From: an uncultured Pseudanabaenaceae cyanobacterium
Lineage (GTDB): Bacteria > Cyanobacteriota > Cyanobacteriia > PCC-9006 > JAAUQQ01
DNA length: 46,154 nt
Assembly (NCBI GenBank): GCA_937949725.1
Contig: CALECT010000043.1
Coordinates: 1 to 46,154, forward strand
Direction of reading: 5' to 3'
Of this stretch, positions 24,977 through 33,985 are shown piece after piece (positions within the stretch are counted from its first letter, which is position 1; each line of letters begins with the position of its first letter). The notes below the pieces were generated by a model. It was not told the DNA's origin, ran no database searches, and saw only the letters and a list, made by a program, of their open reading frames with translations. A program made the translations under genes and the position numbers.

Positions 24977-25960
24977 ATGCAAGACGCTTCTAACTTGACT
25001 CGCATCTTAGGTGCGATCGCCGCCATCCTCTTTGGCTCTGGCGGCATCCTGGCTTTGTTCTATGGGGCAAACCGAATCGTCAATCGCTTTAGCCAGACCT
25101 GGCGCGATCGCATCCTGCCTTGGGTCTACATCGGCCCGGCCATGGTGATGCTGACGGCCTATTTGATCCTGCCAACGCTGCGGACCATCTACCTCAGCTT
25201 CTTGGATCGCGGTTCTGACAAGTTCATCGGGCTAAAGAACTACACCTTTGCCTTCACCAACGATGCGATGTTGACGGCCTTCCGCAATAACTTGCTCTGG
25301 CTGGTGCTGGTGACATTTATTAGCGTGGCCCTGGGCCTAGTCATTGCGGTGCTGGTGGATCGGGTTAAGTATGAGCCCCTGGCCAAGGGCCTGATTTTCT
25401 TGCCCATGGCGATCTCCTTTGTGGGGGCCAGTGTGATTTGGCGGTTTGTCTATGCCTACAGTCCACCGGGGGCAGACCAGATTGGATTGCTGAATGCGAT
25501 CGCTGTCGGTCTCGGCTTTGAACCCATTGGCTGGCTGGTCAACAAGGCACTGAATAACTTTGCCCTGATCGCCATCATGATTTGGCTGCAAACGGGCTTT
25601 TGTATGGTGCTGCTGTCCTCTGCAATTAAGGGCATTCCAGGGGATGTGCTGGAAGCGGCGCGTATGGATGGGGCCAATGAGCTTCAGGTCTTCTGGCGCA
25701 TCACCATTCCCATGATTCGCTCAACGATTCTAGTTGTGACGACAACCCTGACAGTGTTGGTGCTGAAGGTCTTCGATATTGTCTTTGTGATGACGGGGGG
25801 CAATTTGGATACCGATGTAATTGCCAGTCTGATGATTAAACAGATGTTCAAGTTTAGGGACTTTGGCAAGGGGAGTGCGATCGCTGTTGTCCTGCTCCTC
25901 GCGGTCATTCCCGTCATGGTCGTCAATATCCGTCGATTCCGTCAGCAGGAGGTGAACTAA
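24977..25960 (+). CDS. ggtC: ABC importer permease 1 (Ggt/Agl type)
   Basis: This 327-residue inner-membrane permease belongs to the MalF/UgpA superfamily. It has about six to seven spans, starting with a helix at about 9-31. The EAA motif that docks the ATPase is EAARMDGANELQVFWRITIP (about 227-246), followed by the usual VTTTLTVLVLKVFDI helix. The N-terminal extra helix and RDRILPWVYIGPAMVMLTAY match Agl/Ggt first permeases. It is the first of two permeases: its TAA stop abuts the ATG of the next gene (TAAATG) with no gap, so the pair is translationally coupled. Confidence 0.87.
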   Translation: MQDASNLTRILGAIAAILFGSGGILALFYGANRIVNRFSQTWRDRILPWVYIGPAMVMLTAYLILPTLRTIYLSFLDRGSDKFIGLKNYTFAFTNDAMLTAFRNNLLWLVLVTFISVALGLVIAVLVDRVKYEPLAKGLIFLPMAISFVGASVIWRFVYAYSPPGADQIGLLNAIAVGLGFEPIGWLVNKALNNFALIAIMIWLQTGFCMVLLSSAIKGIPGDVLEAARMDGANELQVFWRITIPMIRSTILVVTTTLTVLVLKVFDIVFVMTGGNLDTDVIASLMIKQMFKFRDFGKGSAIAVVLLLAVIPVMVVNIRRFRQQEVN

Positions 25961-26848
25961 ATGGTTGCTCAGACATCTAAATCAAACCAGGGCAGCCTGC
26001 TGGAAAAGCTCATTGCTAAAGCCCCAGTTCACATTGCTGTCGTCGCCATCTCTTTTATCTGGACCTTGCCCACCATCGGTCTCTTGATCAGCTCCTTCCG
26101 AAAGGCCGAAGAGCTGACCCAGACGGGCTGGTGGACAGTTTTTGAACATCCCTTTAACTTCACCCAATTCCACCTAGCCAACTACGCCGACGTGCTCACG
26201 GGTCAGGGCATGGGCCAGGCCTTTCTCAACAGCCTCGTCATCTCCATCCCGGCGACGGTGATGCCCATCGCCATGGCGACCTTTGCAGCCTATGCCTTGG
26301 CCTGGATGCGCTTTCCGGGGCGGCAGTTGCTGTTGGCGCTGATCATCGGCCTGCTGGTGGTGCCGTTGCAGATGACGCTGATTCCAGTGTTGCGGACCTA
26401 TAACCAACTCGGTCTAGCAGGGTCGTTCTTGGCGGTGTGGCTGGCCCATACGGGCTACGGCTTGCCCCTGGGGGTTTATCTGCTGCGTAACTACATCGGC
26501 ACCTTGCCTAAGGATTTGATTGAGGCAGCGACGATGGATGGGGCGTCGCACCTGAAGATTTTCACGCGCATTATTGTGCCGCTGTCTACGCCTGCGATCG
26601 CATCCTTCGCAGTCTTCCAGTTCCTCTGGGTGTGGAATGACCTACTGGTGGCGCTGGTCTACCTAGGTGGCAGCAAGGAAGTGGCTCCGGTGACCCTAGT
26701 GCTGCGGAACTTGGTGGGCGATCGCGGCCAGGATTGGCATTTGCTCACCGCTGGTGCGTTTATCTCAATGATTGTGCCCCTGGTAGTGTTCTTCTCCTTG
26801 CAGCGCTACTTCGTGCGCGGCCTTTTGGCAGGCTCGGTGAAAGGGTAG
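25961..26848 (+). CDS. ggtD: ABC importer permease 2 (Ggt/Agl type)
   Basis: This 295-residue permease of the MalG/UgpE superfamily has six predicted spans (first at about 27-45). The EAA loop is EAATMDGASHLKIFTRIIVP at about 187-206. The C-terminus LQRYFVRGLLAGSVKG is the classic end of family members, so the protein is full length. Its TAG stop lies inside the left end of a fold-back repeat (26845-26944). It pairs with the preceding permease to form the channel, and the ATPase gene follows after the repeat. Confidence 0.88.
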   Translation: MVAQTSKSNQGSLLEKLIAKAPVHIAVVAISFIWTLPTIGLLISSFRKAEELTQTGWWTVFEHPFNFTQFHLANYADVLTGQGMGQAFLNSLVISIPATVMPIAMATFAAYALAWMRFPGRQLLLALIIGLLVVPLQMTLIPVLRTYNQLGLAGSFLAVWLAHTGYGLPLGVYLLRNYIGTLPKDLIEAATMDGASHLKIFTRIIVPLSTPAIASFAVFQFLWVWNDLLVALVYLGGSKEVAPVTLVLRNLVGDRGQDWHLLTAGAFISMIVPLVVFFSLQRYFVRGLLAGSVKG

Positions 26849-26944
26849 GTTGGCGTTGAGCTTTCGAAACCCAACAGAGGCATCGTGGATGTTGCCGTTT
26901 TAGAGGCTTTGGCCTGTTGGGTTTCATTCTTCAACCCAACCTAC
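26845..26944. repeat. Fold-back repeat element between permease and ATPase genes
   Basis: The segment begins GTAGGTTGG and ends CCAACCTAC, giving terminal inverted repeats (with TTGA/TCAA continuing). Inside, GAAACCCAACAG (26866-26877) pairs with CTGTTGGGTTTC (26914-26925). This style of GTTGGG-ended fold-back is common between cyanobacterial genes and fits a MITE-like or REP-like non-coding element. It supplies the stop codon of the permease gene. Confidence 0.75.
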
Positions 26945-26987
26945 GGATTCCACAAAATTAATGATTGTTGATTAATAGGACTTGGTG

Positions 26988-28091
26988 ATGGCAACCGTTA
27001 AATTCGAACAGGTCCAAAAGCGTTACGACAATGGCTTTGTTGCTGTAAAAGACCTCAACCTGGAGATTGGTGAGGGTGAGTTTCTGGTCCTCGTAGGGCC
27101 ATCGGGCTGCGGCAAGACAACCTCCCTGCGAATGCTGGCGGGGCTGGAAGATATCAGCTCAGGCAACCTACATATAGGTAACCAGCGAGTGAACGATATT
27201 TCTGCGAAGGACCGGGATATCGCCATGGTCTTCCAGAGCTACGCGCTCTATCCCCACATGTCCGTGTTCGAGAACATGGCCTTTAGCCTGGACCTTCAGG
27301 GCGTGAGCAAGGCGGATATCAAAACGCGGGTGACTCAGGCCGCAGCGCAGCTGGGTATTGAGCCGTTGTTGAGTCGCAAGCCAAAGCAATTGTCCGGCGG
27401 ACAGCGCCAGCGGGTAGCCGTGGGGCGGGCGATCGTTCGCAACCCAGCGGTCTTTCTGATGGATGAGCCCCTGAGTAACCTGGACGCCAAGCTGCGGGTC
27501 CAGGCACGGGCGGAGCTAAGCAAACTCCATCGTGACCTCGGCACCACTTTTGTCTATGTCACCCATGACCAAGTGGAAGCCATGACCATGGGCAGCCGCA
27601 TTGCGGTGATGAATGGTGGCATTTTGCAGCAGGTGGATACGCCGCAGAATCTCTATGACCATCCAGCCAATGTCTTTGTGGCGGGCTTTATGGGCAGTCC
27701 CTCGATGAATTTCTTTGAGGCGGTGGTTCAGTCTACGGAGCAGGGCTTGGTGGCTCAGACTGAGACGTTCACGCTGCCGCTACCTCACGATCGCCAGGCT
27801 CGCTACGAAGGCCATGTAGGCCAGCAAGTCATTCTGGGGCTGCGTCCCGAGCAAATCCACCATCCTAGTTATGCCGCGCCGGGGATTGAGCCGGTGGCGG
27901 TGAAGGCTGAGGTGGGCGTTGTAGAGATGATGGGCCATGAGGCGATCGCCTATTTCACGCTACCTAATGCCAGTGAATTCATCGCCCGCGTGGATCCTCG
28001 CGCAAAATTAATGTCCGGGGAAACCCTAGAGATGTTGTTTGATACCCAGGGAATTCATCTCTTTGATAAAGCCTCGGAAGCCTTGCTGTAA
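26988..28091 (+). CDS. ggtA: ABC importer ATPase (MalK/UgpC/GgtA type)
   Basis: This 367-residue ATPase energises the Ggt/Agl importer. Walker A is GPSGCGKT (about 37-44), the Q-loop is VFQSYAL, the signature is LSGGQRQR (about 134-141), Walker B lies in VFLMDEPLSNLDAKLR (about 155-170), and the switch histidine is in YVTHDQ. The C-terminal 130 residues form the regulatory MalK-like OB domain (LGLRPEQIHHP). Three start codons in a row (TTG, GTG, ATG at 26982-26990) are possible. I chose the ATG because AGGA at 26977-26980 is correctly spaced. In Synechocystis the ATPase of this system is encoded away from the other genes. Here it follows them directly. Confidence 0.87.
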   Translation: MATVKFEQVQKRYDNGFVAVKDLNLEIGEGEFLVLVGPSGCGKTTSLRMLAGLEDISSGNLHIGNQRVNDISAKDRDIAMVFQSYALYPHMSVFENMAFSLDLQGVSKADIKTRVTQAAAQLGIEPLLSRKPKQLSGGQRQRVAVGRAIVRNPAVFLMDEPLSNLDAKLRVQARAELSKLHRDLGTTFVYVTHDQVEAMTMGSRIAVMNGGILQQVDTPQNLYDHPANVFVAGFMGSPSMNFFEAVVQSTEQGLVAQTETFTLPLPHDRQARYEGHVGQQVILGLRPEQIHHPSYAAPGIEPVAVKAEVGVVEMMGHEAIAYFTLPNASEFIARVDPRAKLMSGETLEMLFDTQGIHLFDKASEALL

Positions 28092-28209
28092 GAGACTTTG
28101 AGGGGCTTCCCCTGGAAGTCGTCTAGGCAAAAATTAAGGTTTTTGTAACATTTCTGTCTCTCGTGACTCCCCTTTAGATTGCAGCTACGCAAGACGAAAT
28201 GCAGATTTT

Positions 28210-29052
28210 GTGGGACTCTTTGCTAGTGAAATTGCGGGGATCACCACTGTGACCATCACTCAGCCAGCCATTCAGCAGGTTAAGCGAGGCAATCCAAAGG
28301 CCATCGAAGCGCTCTTGCGGCAGCAATTGCGTAGCAAAGGTCTGCGCGTGCAAGTGGTGCGCAAAGAGAAGCAGCTCTGCATTTACTTCACGGGGAAAGT
28401 TGCTCCGCTGAAGCAGGAGCTGTTGCCCCTCGTGGATCGAGCGTTGCGCCATGTGGGCGCTAAGGATATCAATGTGGCGCGGGTGCGGGCCTATCGCAAT
28501 GGCGTGCGGGAGGCTGTATGGTCTGGGCGAGTCTTGGTGAAGCGATCGCTGCGGCGGTCCGGTTTGCAGCGGTGGTTGGCTACAGGGCGGGGGAAGGCGA
28601 TCGCAGCTGGTGCTGGTCTGCTGACTTTACTAGTAATCAGTTCTCTCTTCCGGGGCTCACCCGAGCCCAAGATTGCAGCCGAGGCGGATGCTGGCCCCGT
28701 TGTTACAGATGCCTCCAATGCTGGTAGCACTGACGAAGCCGTTGCAGCTGAAGCAGCGGTACCAGACGATGGTTTGGTGCGTATCTCGGGTCTTCCAGCC
28801 CACCGCCTGCGGGAGCAGGATGTATTTGACAGCAAGCGGGTGCAGCTAGATGCCAAGGATAATATTTCCCGCGATGAATGCCGGGCGATCGCAGCCCATT
28901 ACTTGGATGCCGCTGGAGCCAATGGCAAGGTTGTGGTGCAGAAGCCCAATCCCCGCTCTCCTTGGAATGGCAAGCGAGCTCCTTTCTGCGCCAATAATTT
29001 AGATGGCCAGGGGACGTTCTTTAACGACGAGTATTTTGACGATATTCCCTAG
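28210..29052 (+). CDS. Membrane-anchored cyanobacterial protein of unknown function
   Basis: This 280-residue protein has three parts. Residues 12-95 form a small alpha/beta domain (ITQPAIQQVKRGNPKAIEAL, then LRSKGLRVQVVRKEKQLCIY) that I have seen at the start of other cyanobacterial proteins. One membrane helix (about 132-150, IAAGAGLLTLLVISSLF) follows. The rest is an Ala/Glu/Asp-rich linker and a C-terminal domain with two cysteines (DECRAIAAHYLDA, APFCANN). The start is GTG. The ATG a few bases upstream is out of frame, and later valine codons remain possible. It is 118 bases after the ATPase gene and may be in the same transcript, though nothing ties its function to transport. Confidence 0.6.
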   Translation: MGLFASEIAGITTVTITQPAIQQVKRGNPKAIEALLRQQLRSKGLRVQVVRKEKQLCIYFTGKVAPLKQELLPLVDRALRHVGAKDINVARVRAYRNGVREAVWSGRVLVKRSLRRSGLQRWLATGRGKAIAAGAGLLTLLVISSLFRGSPEPKIAAEADAGPVVTDASNAGSTDEAVAAEAAVPDDGLVRISGLPAHRLREQDVFDSKRVQLDAKDNISRDECRAIAAHYLDAAGANGKVVVQKPNPRSPWNGKRAPFCANNLDGQGTFFNDEYFDDIP

Positions 29053-29145
29053 ATATTCCCTGGGGCGATAGCTTGGGCAAGTTGCTGGTTTGGTCTGGTG
29101 ATTCAGAGCTGATAATAGATCTGTCTTTTGTTCGCTATCTTTGCC

Positions 29146-30240
29146 ATGCCCTCGACTCAATTCCCCCTAGATATCGTTGTCATTGGGGCGGGTGTGGCTG
29201 GGATTACCTGTGCCCAGCAGTTGCGATTGGCCGGATATTCAGTTGAGCTGGTTGAGAAGTCGAGGGGGATGGGCGGACGCTTAGCTAAACGGCGTTTGAC
29301 TGATGCTTCTGCTGGGGCAACCCATGCGGATCATGGCGTTTGTTATCTCAAGCCCAAGGATGCGACCTTTGCCAGGCTGGTTCAGCGGCTCTGCGATCGT
29401 GGTGCAATGGCGGTTTGGACGGAGAAGATTCATGAGCTAGGGGCGGTGGTCGGTGAAGTTGTGCCGCCGCAAAGCCGCTCTGCTCGCTATGCCAGCCCCC
29501 AGGGCATTAATGCCTTGGCAAAGGCGATGTCGAAGGATTTAACGATTCATTATCAGCAGCGGGCGGTGGCGTTGCACTCCCAGGCTGAGGGATGGGAGAT
29601 TGAGACGGATCAGGGATTGAGCTTGAAGGCTAAGGCTCTGGTGATTGCAGTGCCAACGCCCCAGGCGATCGCGCTAGTTGAGCCGTTAGCTGATTTAGAT
29701 GACGAGACTTTGGCTCAGCTCAAGAGCGTTAACTATTCCAAAAGCATTGCCGCGATCGCAGTCTACGATCCAGAACATCAAGCCACTGCCGCACAGCTTC
29801 CCTGGCAGGGCATCAACTGCTATCGCCATGAAAGCTTGGCTTGGGTGGGGCTCGAAAGTAGCAAGCAGTTGAATCCGCAACAGCCTGTGGTTGTGGTTCA
29901 CAGCAACATGGCTTTTGGCGAGGCACAATTTGAAGCGGAAGATCGCCAAGCAGTAGGTCAGTCTTTGTTAGAGATGGCTGCCAAGGCAACGGGAGAGGCT
30001 TGGCTGGCTCAGCCCGAAATTCTCCAGGTCCATCGTTGGGGTTATGCATTCCCCCAGACGCCTCTGTCGGAACCTTACGTGGAGGCGAAGACGAACTTGC
30101 CGCTGTGGTTTGCCGGAGATTGGTGCGGCGGCGATCGCGTTGAAAGCGCATTCCTCTCAGGCCTCGCGCTGGCTAATCAAATTAATCAGCAGCTTAAAGG
30201 TGAGGCGTTACCAGAACTGTTCTGGCAGGTGCTGAATTAG
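29146..30240 (+). CDS. FAD-dependent oxidoreductase, renalase-like
   Basis: This 364-residue flavoprotein belongs to the NAD(P)/FAD-dependent amine-oxidase-like group (renalase relatives). It opens with the FAD-binding Rossmann motif DIVVIGAGVAGITCAQQL, then VELVEKSRGMGGRLAKRR, the second FAD contact typical of renalases and bacterial homologues. A late LWFAGDWCGGDRVESAFLSG is the FAD-binding C-terminal loop (GD...ESA..SG). The ATG at 29146 is preferred over the TTG six codons upstream. The substrate is unknown: the bacterial renalase-like family oxidises dihydro-NAD(P) isomers, but substrate assignment here is inference. It converges with a secreted-protein gene, with 57 bases between stops. 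Confidence 0.82.
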   Translation: MPSTQFPLDIVVIGAGVAGITCAQQLRLAGYSVELVEKSRGMGGRLAKRRLTDASAGATHADHGVCYLKPKDATFARLVQRLCDRGAMAVWTEKIHELGAVVGEVVPPQSRSARYASPQGINALAKAMSKDLTIHYQQRAVALHSQAEGWEIETDQGLSLKAKALVIAVPTPQAIALVEPLADLDDETLAQLKSVNYSKSIAAIAVYDPEHQATAAQLPWQGINCYRHESLAWVGLESSKQLNPQQPVVVVHSNMAFGEAQFEAEDRQAVGQSLLEMAAKATGEAWLAQPEILQVHRWGYAFPQTPLSEPYVEAKTNLPLWFAGDWCGGDRVESAFLSGLALANQINQQLKGEALPELFWQVLN

Positions 30241-30297
30241 CGAATTTGAAGCGTGAGGATTCACAGGCTAGGGTTGACATGATATGCCACTACAGGC

Positions 30298-31182
30298 TCA
30301 CAGACGAAAATACTCGGTGGCTTGAACCACGGCCCAATGCCGCCGCTCTTGGTCGGCATAGATGCTGTCCCAACTGTTGCCCAGTCCTGGCGCATTCCAA
30401 TTGTCCAATTGAGGGTCCCAATAGGACCAAGTTCTGGCCCAAATAATAGCTTCGTTGGCAGCAAACTGACGCTGCTTCGCTTCCTGGAGCCAGTCGATAT
30501 AACCACCTTGATCCAGAGCTGCGAGGGGAGCTTGGTTAGCGAGGTCAATGCCGCTAAGTTCTTCTGCGAGGGTTAGATCGATTCCCTTCGTTTGAGCTTG
30601 TTGACGCAGGTCGGCGGCTTGGGTGGAAAGGCGAGCCAGTTGTTTTTGGTCCGCGTCTTCAGGGGAACTGGCGCGGTGCTGGTAGGAGAAGCTGCCTTGG
30701 TTCCAGGCACCATTGCCAGGGTCGCGATGGCCAGCATAGGCTGGGGTGCGATCGCCCCTAGCGGTCCTCGTTCCTTCCGCATTGCCCACGGCAACAGCAA
30801 CCAGAGAGTTGGCCCCTCCGTCAAACAACAATTGTTCTCGCTGGGATTGGCCATGGGCGGTTCTCATTGCTGTGAGACTGTCGGACGGTTGAGGGGAAAG
30901 CGGGCTGGATTGGCCTGGGCTGGGTTGGGAATTGATAGCTGTGTTGAAGCTAATCGGTTGGGCATTATTGGAAGCCAAGCTGATCGTTGCCGCCGCTGTT
31001 TTGATGGGAGCTTGGGCAGTGGGCCGTGATGCGCTTGCCAGCTCAAAGTTGAGAATATCTAGGGCTAGAACCGGGGATGAGACAAGGCTAAGCAATAGGC
31101 TGCTGAGGATGAAGACGCTGCACTGTCGAGCCAGGCTGAGGACATTTGAGTTTGGGCGAAAGGTGAGGTGGACGCGAGACAT
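30298..31182 (-). CDS. Secreted protein of unknown function
   Basis: This 294-residue protein has an N-terminal signal (SVFILSSLLLSLVSSPVLA, cleavage around 41) and a low-complexity Ser/Ala/Pro region up to about residue 120. A conserved-looking domain follows at about 128-185: VGNAEGTRTARGDRTPAYAG, then HRDPGNGAWNQGSFSYQH and a charged helix QLARLSTQAADL. The last 60 residues are rich in Trp and Tyr (YIDWLQEAKQ, IWARTWSYWDPQLDNW). NAEGTR...GHRDPGNG...GSFSYQH is a pattern I associate with cyanobacterial secreted proteins of unknown activity. A cell-wall or lysozyme-like role is only a guess. The gene starts 45 bases after the stop of the 183-residue gene, in the same direction. Confidence 0.65.
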   Translation of the reverse strand: MSRVHLTFRPNSNVLSLARQCSVFILSSLLLSLVSSPVLALDILNFELASASRPTAQAPIKTAAATISLASNNAQPISFNTAINSQPSPGQSSPLSPQPSDSLTAMRTAHGQSQREQLLFDGGANSLVAVAVGNAEGTRTARGDRTPAYAGHRDPGNGAWNQGSFSYQHRASSPEDADQKQLARLSTQAADLRQQAQTKGIDLTLAEELSGIDLANQAPLAALDQGGYIDWLQEAKQRQFAANEAIIWARTWSYWDPQLDNWNAPGLGNSWDSIYADQERRHWAVVQATEYFRL

Positions 31183-31226
31183 GGCGAGAAGGTGGGTACT
31201 AGATGAGGTGGGACGGGTTGATGCGC

Positions 31227-31778
31227 TTAAGGCTGGGGTGGGGTGACAAATTGTTCGAGGATGCTCGTTGCAGGTTCAACCATCGCCCAGGTGCCTTGGG
31301 GCTGGCGGCGCAGGAGGGCGAGGGCTACGCGATCGCCCCGACCTAAAATAGCTCCCTGGCTGAATGCTCCTGACTTTGCCCAGTTCAAGCCACAGAGCCT
31401 CATCCGATAGGCAGGCAGCTCAGCACTAGAAAACAGACTACAATTTGCACTAATGGGTTGAACTTCGCCAGCCATGGGCATGTATAGCGGTGCTCCCCCC
31501 AGTTCAATCACCACATCACCAAGGCCGCTACTGACTTGATAATTGCCCAGGCGATCGCCGGGTTCAAGTTCCCAGACCTGTTCAATTTCTACGCTGGTGA
31601 AATCAGTGGGTTGGATCTTGCGATAGGTCTCATTGCCTAATAGCACAGCCAATATCAGTGGAATGGCTAAGCCCAATCGCCCCACCATCAGTTGCCGCTG
31701 AAACCAATGCTGCCAATGTCGAGCAGGGGTCGTTACGCAGGGACTATTCGAATCGGAAGGCATATCCCGCATATTCAT
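31227..31778 (-). CDS. Hypothetical membrane-anchored protein
   Basis: From the ATG at 31778 this encodes about 183 residues. Later in-frame ATGs (31772, 31763) are equally possible, and a longer frame reaching 31859 would overlap the previous gene more. One hydrophobic segment (about 32-46, GRLGLAIPLILAVLL) precedes a compact beta-rich domain with the segment SSGLGDVVIELGGAPLYMPM. That recalls secreted peptidase M23-like beta folds but lacks its HxH site, so I make no functional claim. Its start overlaps the end of the preceding gene (stop at 31744), which suggests translational coupling of the two. Confidence 0.5.
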   Translation of the reverse strand: MNMRDMPSDSNSPCVTTPARHWQHWFQRQLMVGRLGLAIPLILAVLLGNETYRKIQPTDFTSVEIEQVWELEPGDRLGNYQVSSGLGDVVIELGGAPLYMPMAGEVQPISANCSLFSSAELPAYRMRLCGLNWAKSGAFSQGAILGRGDRVALALLRRQPQGTWAMVEPATSILEQFVTPPQP

Positions 31779-32517
31779 CTCCTTCGTAAAGCATGACGAG
31801 CCAGGTATCGGGGTCAAAGGCCAGGGGATAGGCTTCTCGCTGGGCGATCGCCCCCGCACGAATTTCCAAGTCAGTCAGGGTGCAGTAGGGCTCAGGGGCC
31901 TGTTGGCGAATGGTGGCCTTGGGCGATCGCTCCGGCACTGCAATGAGCTGAGTCAGTTGTGCTCGGGACAGGCTGATGGAGGGCTTCACCATCTCCTGGC
32001 AGAGGTCTTGATGGAATGACTTAGCGATGAGGCCGTTGCCCCAGCGACCCAAGCCATTGCTGAGGAAGAGACCCACTGCGATAACGCCACCCCCCAGCCA
32101 CAGCAATCTTTGGGGCCGTAAACTCAAGCCCAACTGTTGCGCCAGGTTAGCGAAGAGGCCGGGCCGAGGAGCGGCTTGGGTTGCGTTGGAAGGTTGAACC
32201 CCATAGGGGTGAGGATGAATGGGGCCGAAGGGCGGTGGGCTATATTCTCCATGGTTCGCCTGTCCACGGGGCCCTCCTGACCGGGGATGGGGCCTCGATG
32301 GTCTAGCCACTGGACGAGTCCGATAGCCTGGGGCGGAATGCCTTGGCTGCGGGTGAGGCTGCTGACTGGGTTGGGGGTTGGGGGGATAAGCAGCCGAGGC
32401 TTGATTGCCATGCTGCTGCAAAAAGGGAGGAATATCAGGGGAGCCCTGGGGCGAATGGCCTGGGGGCGCTGAGCGGCGCGAGATGGGTCGACGGGAATGG
32501 GGGCGGGGAATAACCAT
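31744..32517 (-). CDS. Proline-rich single-span membrane protein of unknown function
   Basis: The first half of this 257-residue protein (1-120) is a disordered arm rich in Pro, Ser, His and Gln. One hydrophobic segment (about 139-156, LLWLGGGVIAVGLFLSN) anchors it. The C-terminal domain (160-257) has DLCQEMV and EPYCTLTDLEI, so two cysteines could pair. I recognise no family. It forms an overlapping two-gene unit with the following 183-residue gene, so the two may act together at the cell envelope. Confidence 0.55.
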   Translation of the reverse strand: MVIPRPHSRRPISRRSAPPGHSPQGSPDIPPFLQQHGNQASAAYPPNPQPSQQPHPQPRHSAPGYRTRPVARPSRPHPRSGGPRGQANHGEYSPPPFGPIHPHPYGVQPSNATQAAPRPGLFANLAQQLGLSLRPQRLLWLGGGVIAVGLFLSNGLGRWGNGLIAKSFHQDLCQEMVKPSISLSRAQLTQLIAVPERSPKATIRQQAPEPYCTLTDLEIRAGAIAQREAYPLAFDPDTWLVMLYEGDEYAGYAFRFE

Positions 32518-33022
32518 GGCAGGTCACAAGTCGTTGGAAGAGAGATGAGTCTTGGAGGAGGCTGTGCCGGTCGGGAGCGGCTGAACGGAGATTCCATCCC
32601 AAAACGTCACGCCTGAATATTGCGAAGGGGCCTGAATTTTGAACCAGACATTGAATCGGGAGCTTAATTCCAGTGGGTATGAACCGGGAAAGTTCCGCAA
32701 TTTCTCTGGCGACATCTACAAATATAGTACAAATAAACTAATTTGATCTCGATTTTATATATTTTCTAGTACGAAGATATGGATAGACCTGCTATCAAAG
32801 GAAATTTTGTTGGTACAGCCCACATACTAAAAGCCCAGATTCTGGGATGAACCTGGGCCTAGATATTGGAATGATGTTTGTCGGCATCTGGTGTTGTAAG
32901 GCTTTTAATGCCGAGGCGGTTCTCCCCGCCCATAAAATCAAACAGGCTGGAGTAAAAATCCCACTACTCAATTACAGAGCAATGGGATCAAAGCAAGTGA
33001 AAGGCAGGAAAAAGACGGTTAC
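32518..33022. other. Intergenic gap downstream of arsM
   Basis: A 505-base, partly AT-rich segment without a supported gene. Two weak inverted repeats are visible (GCCCAG...CTGGGC near 32833-32858 and a GGCGG/CCGCC pair near 32914-32930). They may include the 3' end of the arsM transcript. Nothing else was recognised. Confidence 0.4.
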
Positions 33023-33985
33023 TTAACAGCAGCCACCACCGTCGTAGTACCAGGTAGAGTCGGTGATTACAATTTCATCGAACTTGCCTAGATTTCCAGC
33101 CGTCTTGTCACAAATCGCCAGGGGCACACCGGGCTGAAGAATATGGCCAGCGTTGTCATCAAAGTACTGTTCAGCCCCGGCATAAACCGCCATTTTGCCA
33201 GTAAAGACACAGGCACCATCGGGGGCGATTGGAACTTTAAAGGAAACCGTATCTAGACTTTCAAGCAGGAGGTGCTCGTCGAGGTTGTAGTTTTTTTGGT
33301 CTAGCAGACGATAAGGACGGCGAGCGCGCACCTCCACTTGGCCAAAGCCAGATTTAATGATGCGCTGCGTATACTTGTCATAGGTCAATGCACCGGAGAG
33401 GCAGAGGGCACGCAGGCGATCGTCCTTTTGTAGGTGGAGCGGGATTTCCCGAGTGGAGATTGGATCACTCATGACCAGGCGGCCACCGGGCTTCAGCACA
33501 CGATAGGCCTCACTCAGCGCCTTGGAGAGATCTTCGGGTTCAAAAATATTGAAGAGGCAGTTCTGAGCCACGACATCAACAGACTCATCCGGCATGGGAA
33601 TGGCAAATGCATCACCGGCCTTCACTTCCACAAACGAAGGATCAAACCACTCGTTCTCCTCAGCAGCAATCTTGAGGTTACGAACCGCAGCTTCTCGCAT
33701 AGAGTCCACAGGGTCCACCGCAATGATGGCACCGGGACGACGGGAGAAATAGGAGAACTGAAGTGCTTCTAAGCCGCCGCCCACGCCGACATAAAGTACG
33801 GTAGGTGACTCTCCAAGTTCTGCGGGGTGAACCGTTGTGCCGCAGCCATAGTTCATCTCCTGCATTACCAGGGGCACAGTCAAATCTGGCAATTTGAGGG
33901 GAGTGCTTTGGACACAGCACAGGCCCACATCAGGGGTTTCTGCCACTTCGGTGTAGAAGTCGGCCACAGCTTCTAAATAAGTCAC
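33023..33985 (-). CDS. arsM: Arsenite methyltransferase, arsenosugar-pathway type (ArsM)
   Basis: This 320-residue SAM-dependent methyltransferase matches the ArsM group tied to arsenosugar synthesis, not the shorter classic ArsM. Features in order are TYLEAVADFYTEVAETPDVG with a vicinal cysteine pair (GLCC, 21-24), MNYGCGTT (about 44-51), SAM motif I VLYVGVGGGLEAL, AVDPVDSM, the conserved QNCLFNIFEPEDL and LKPGGRLVMSDP. The C-terminus ends STWYYDGGGCC. Cys pairs at both ends are the expected As(III) ligands. The enzyme would turn arsenite into methylated or dimethylated arsenic for lipid-like arsenosugars. The radical SAM partner ArsS usually found with it is not in this window. It is transcribed alone on the minus strand, 8 kb from the arsR-acr3-arsH genes. 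Confidence 0.9.
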   Translation of the reverse strand: MTYLEAVADFYTEVAETPDVGLCCVQSTPLKLPDLTVPLVMQEMNYGCGTTVHPAELGESPTVLYVGVGGGLEALQFSYFSRRPGAIIAVDPVDSMREAAVRNLKIAAEENEWFDPSFVEVKAGDAFAIPMPDESVDVVAQNCLFNIFEPEDLSKALSEAYRVLKPGGRLVMSDPISTREIPLHLQKDDRLRALCLSGALTYDKYTQRIIKSGFGQVEVRARRPYRLLDQKNYNLDEHLLLESLDTVSFKVPIAPDGACVFTGKMAVYAGAEQYFDDNAGHILQPGVPLAICDKTAGNLGKFDEIVITDSTWYYDGGGCC

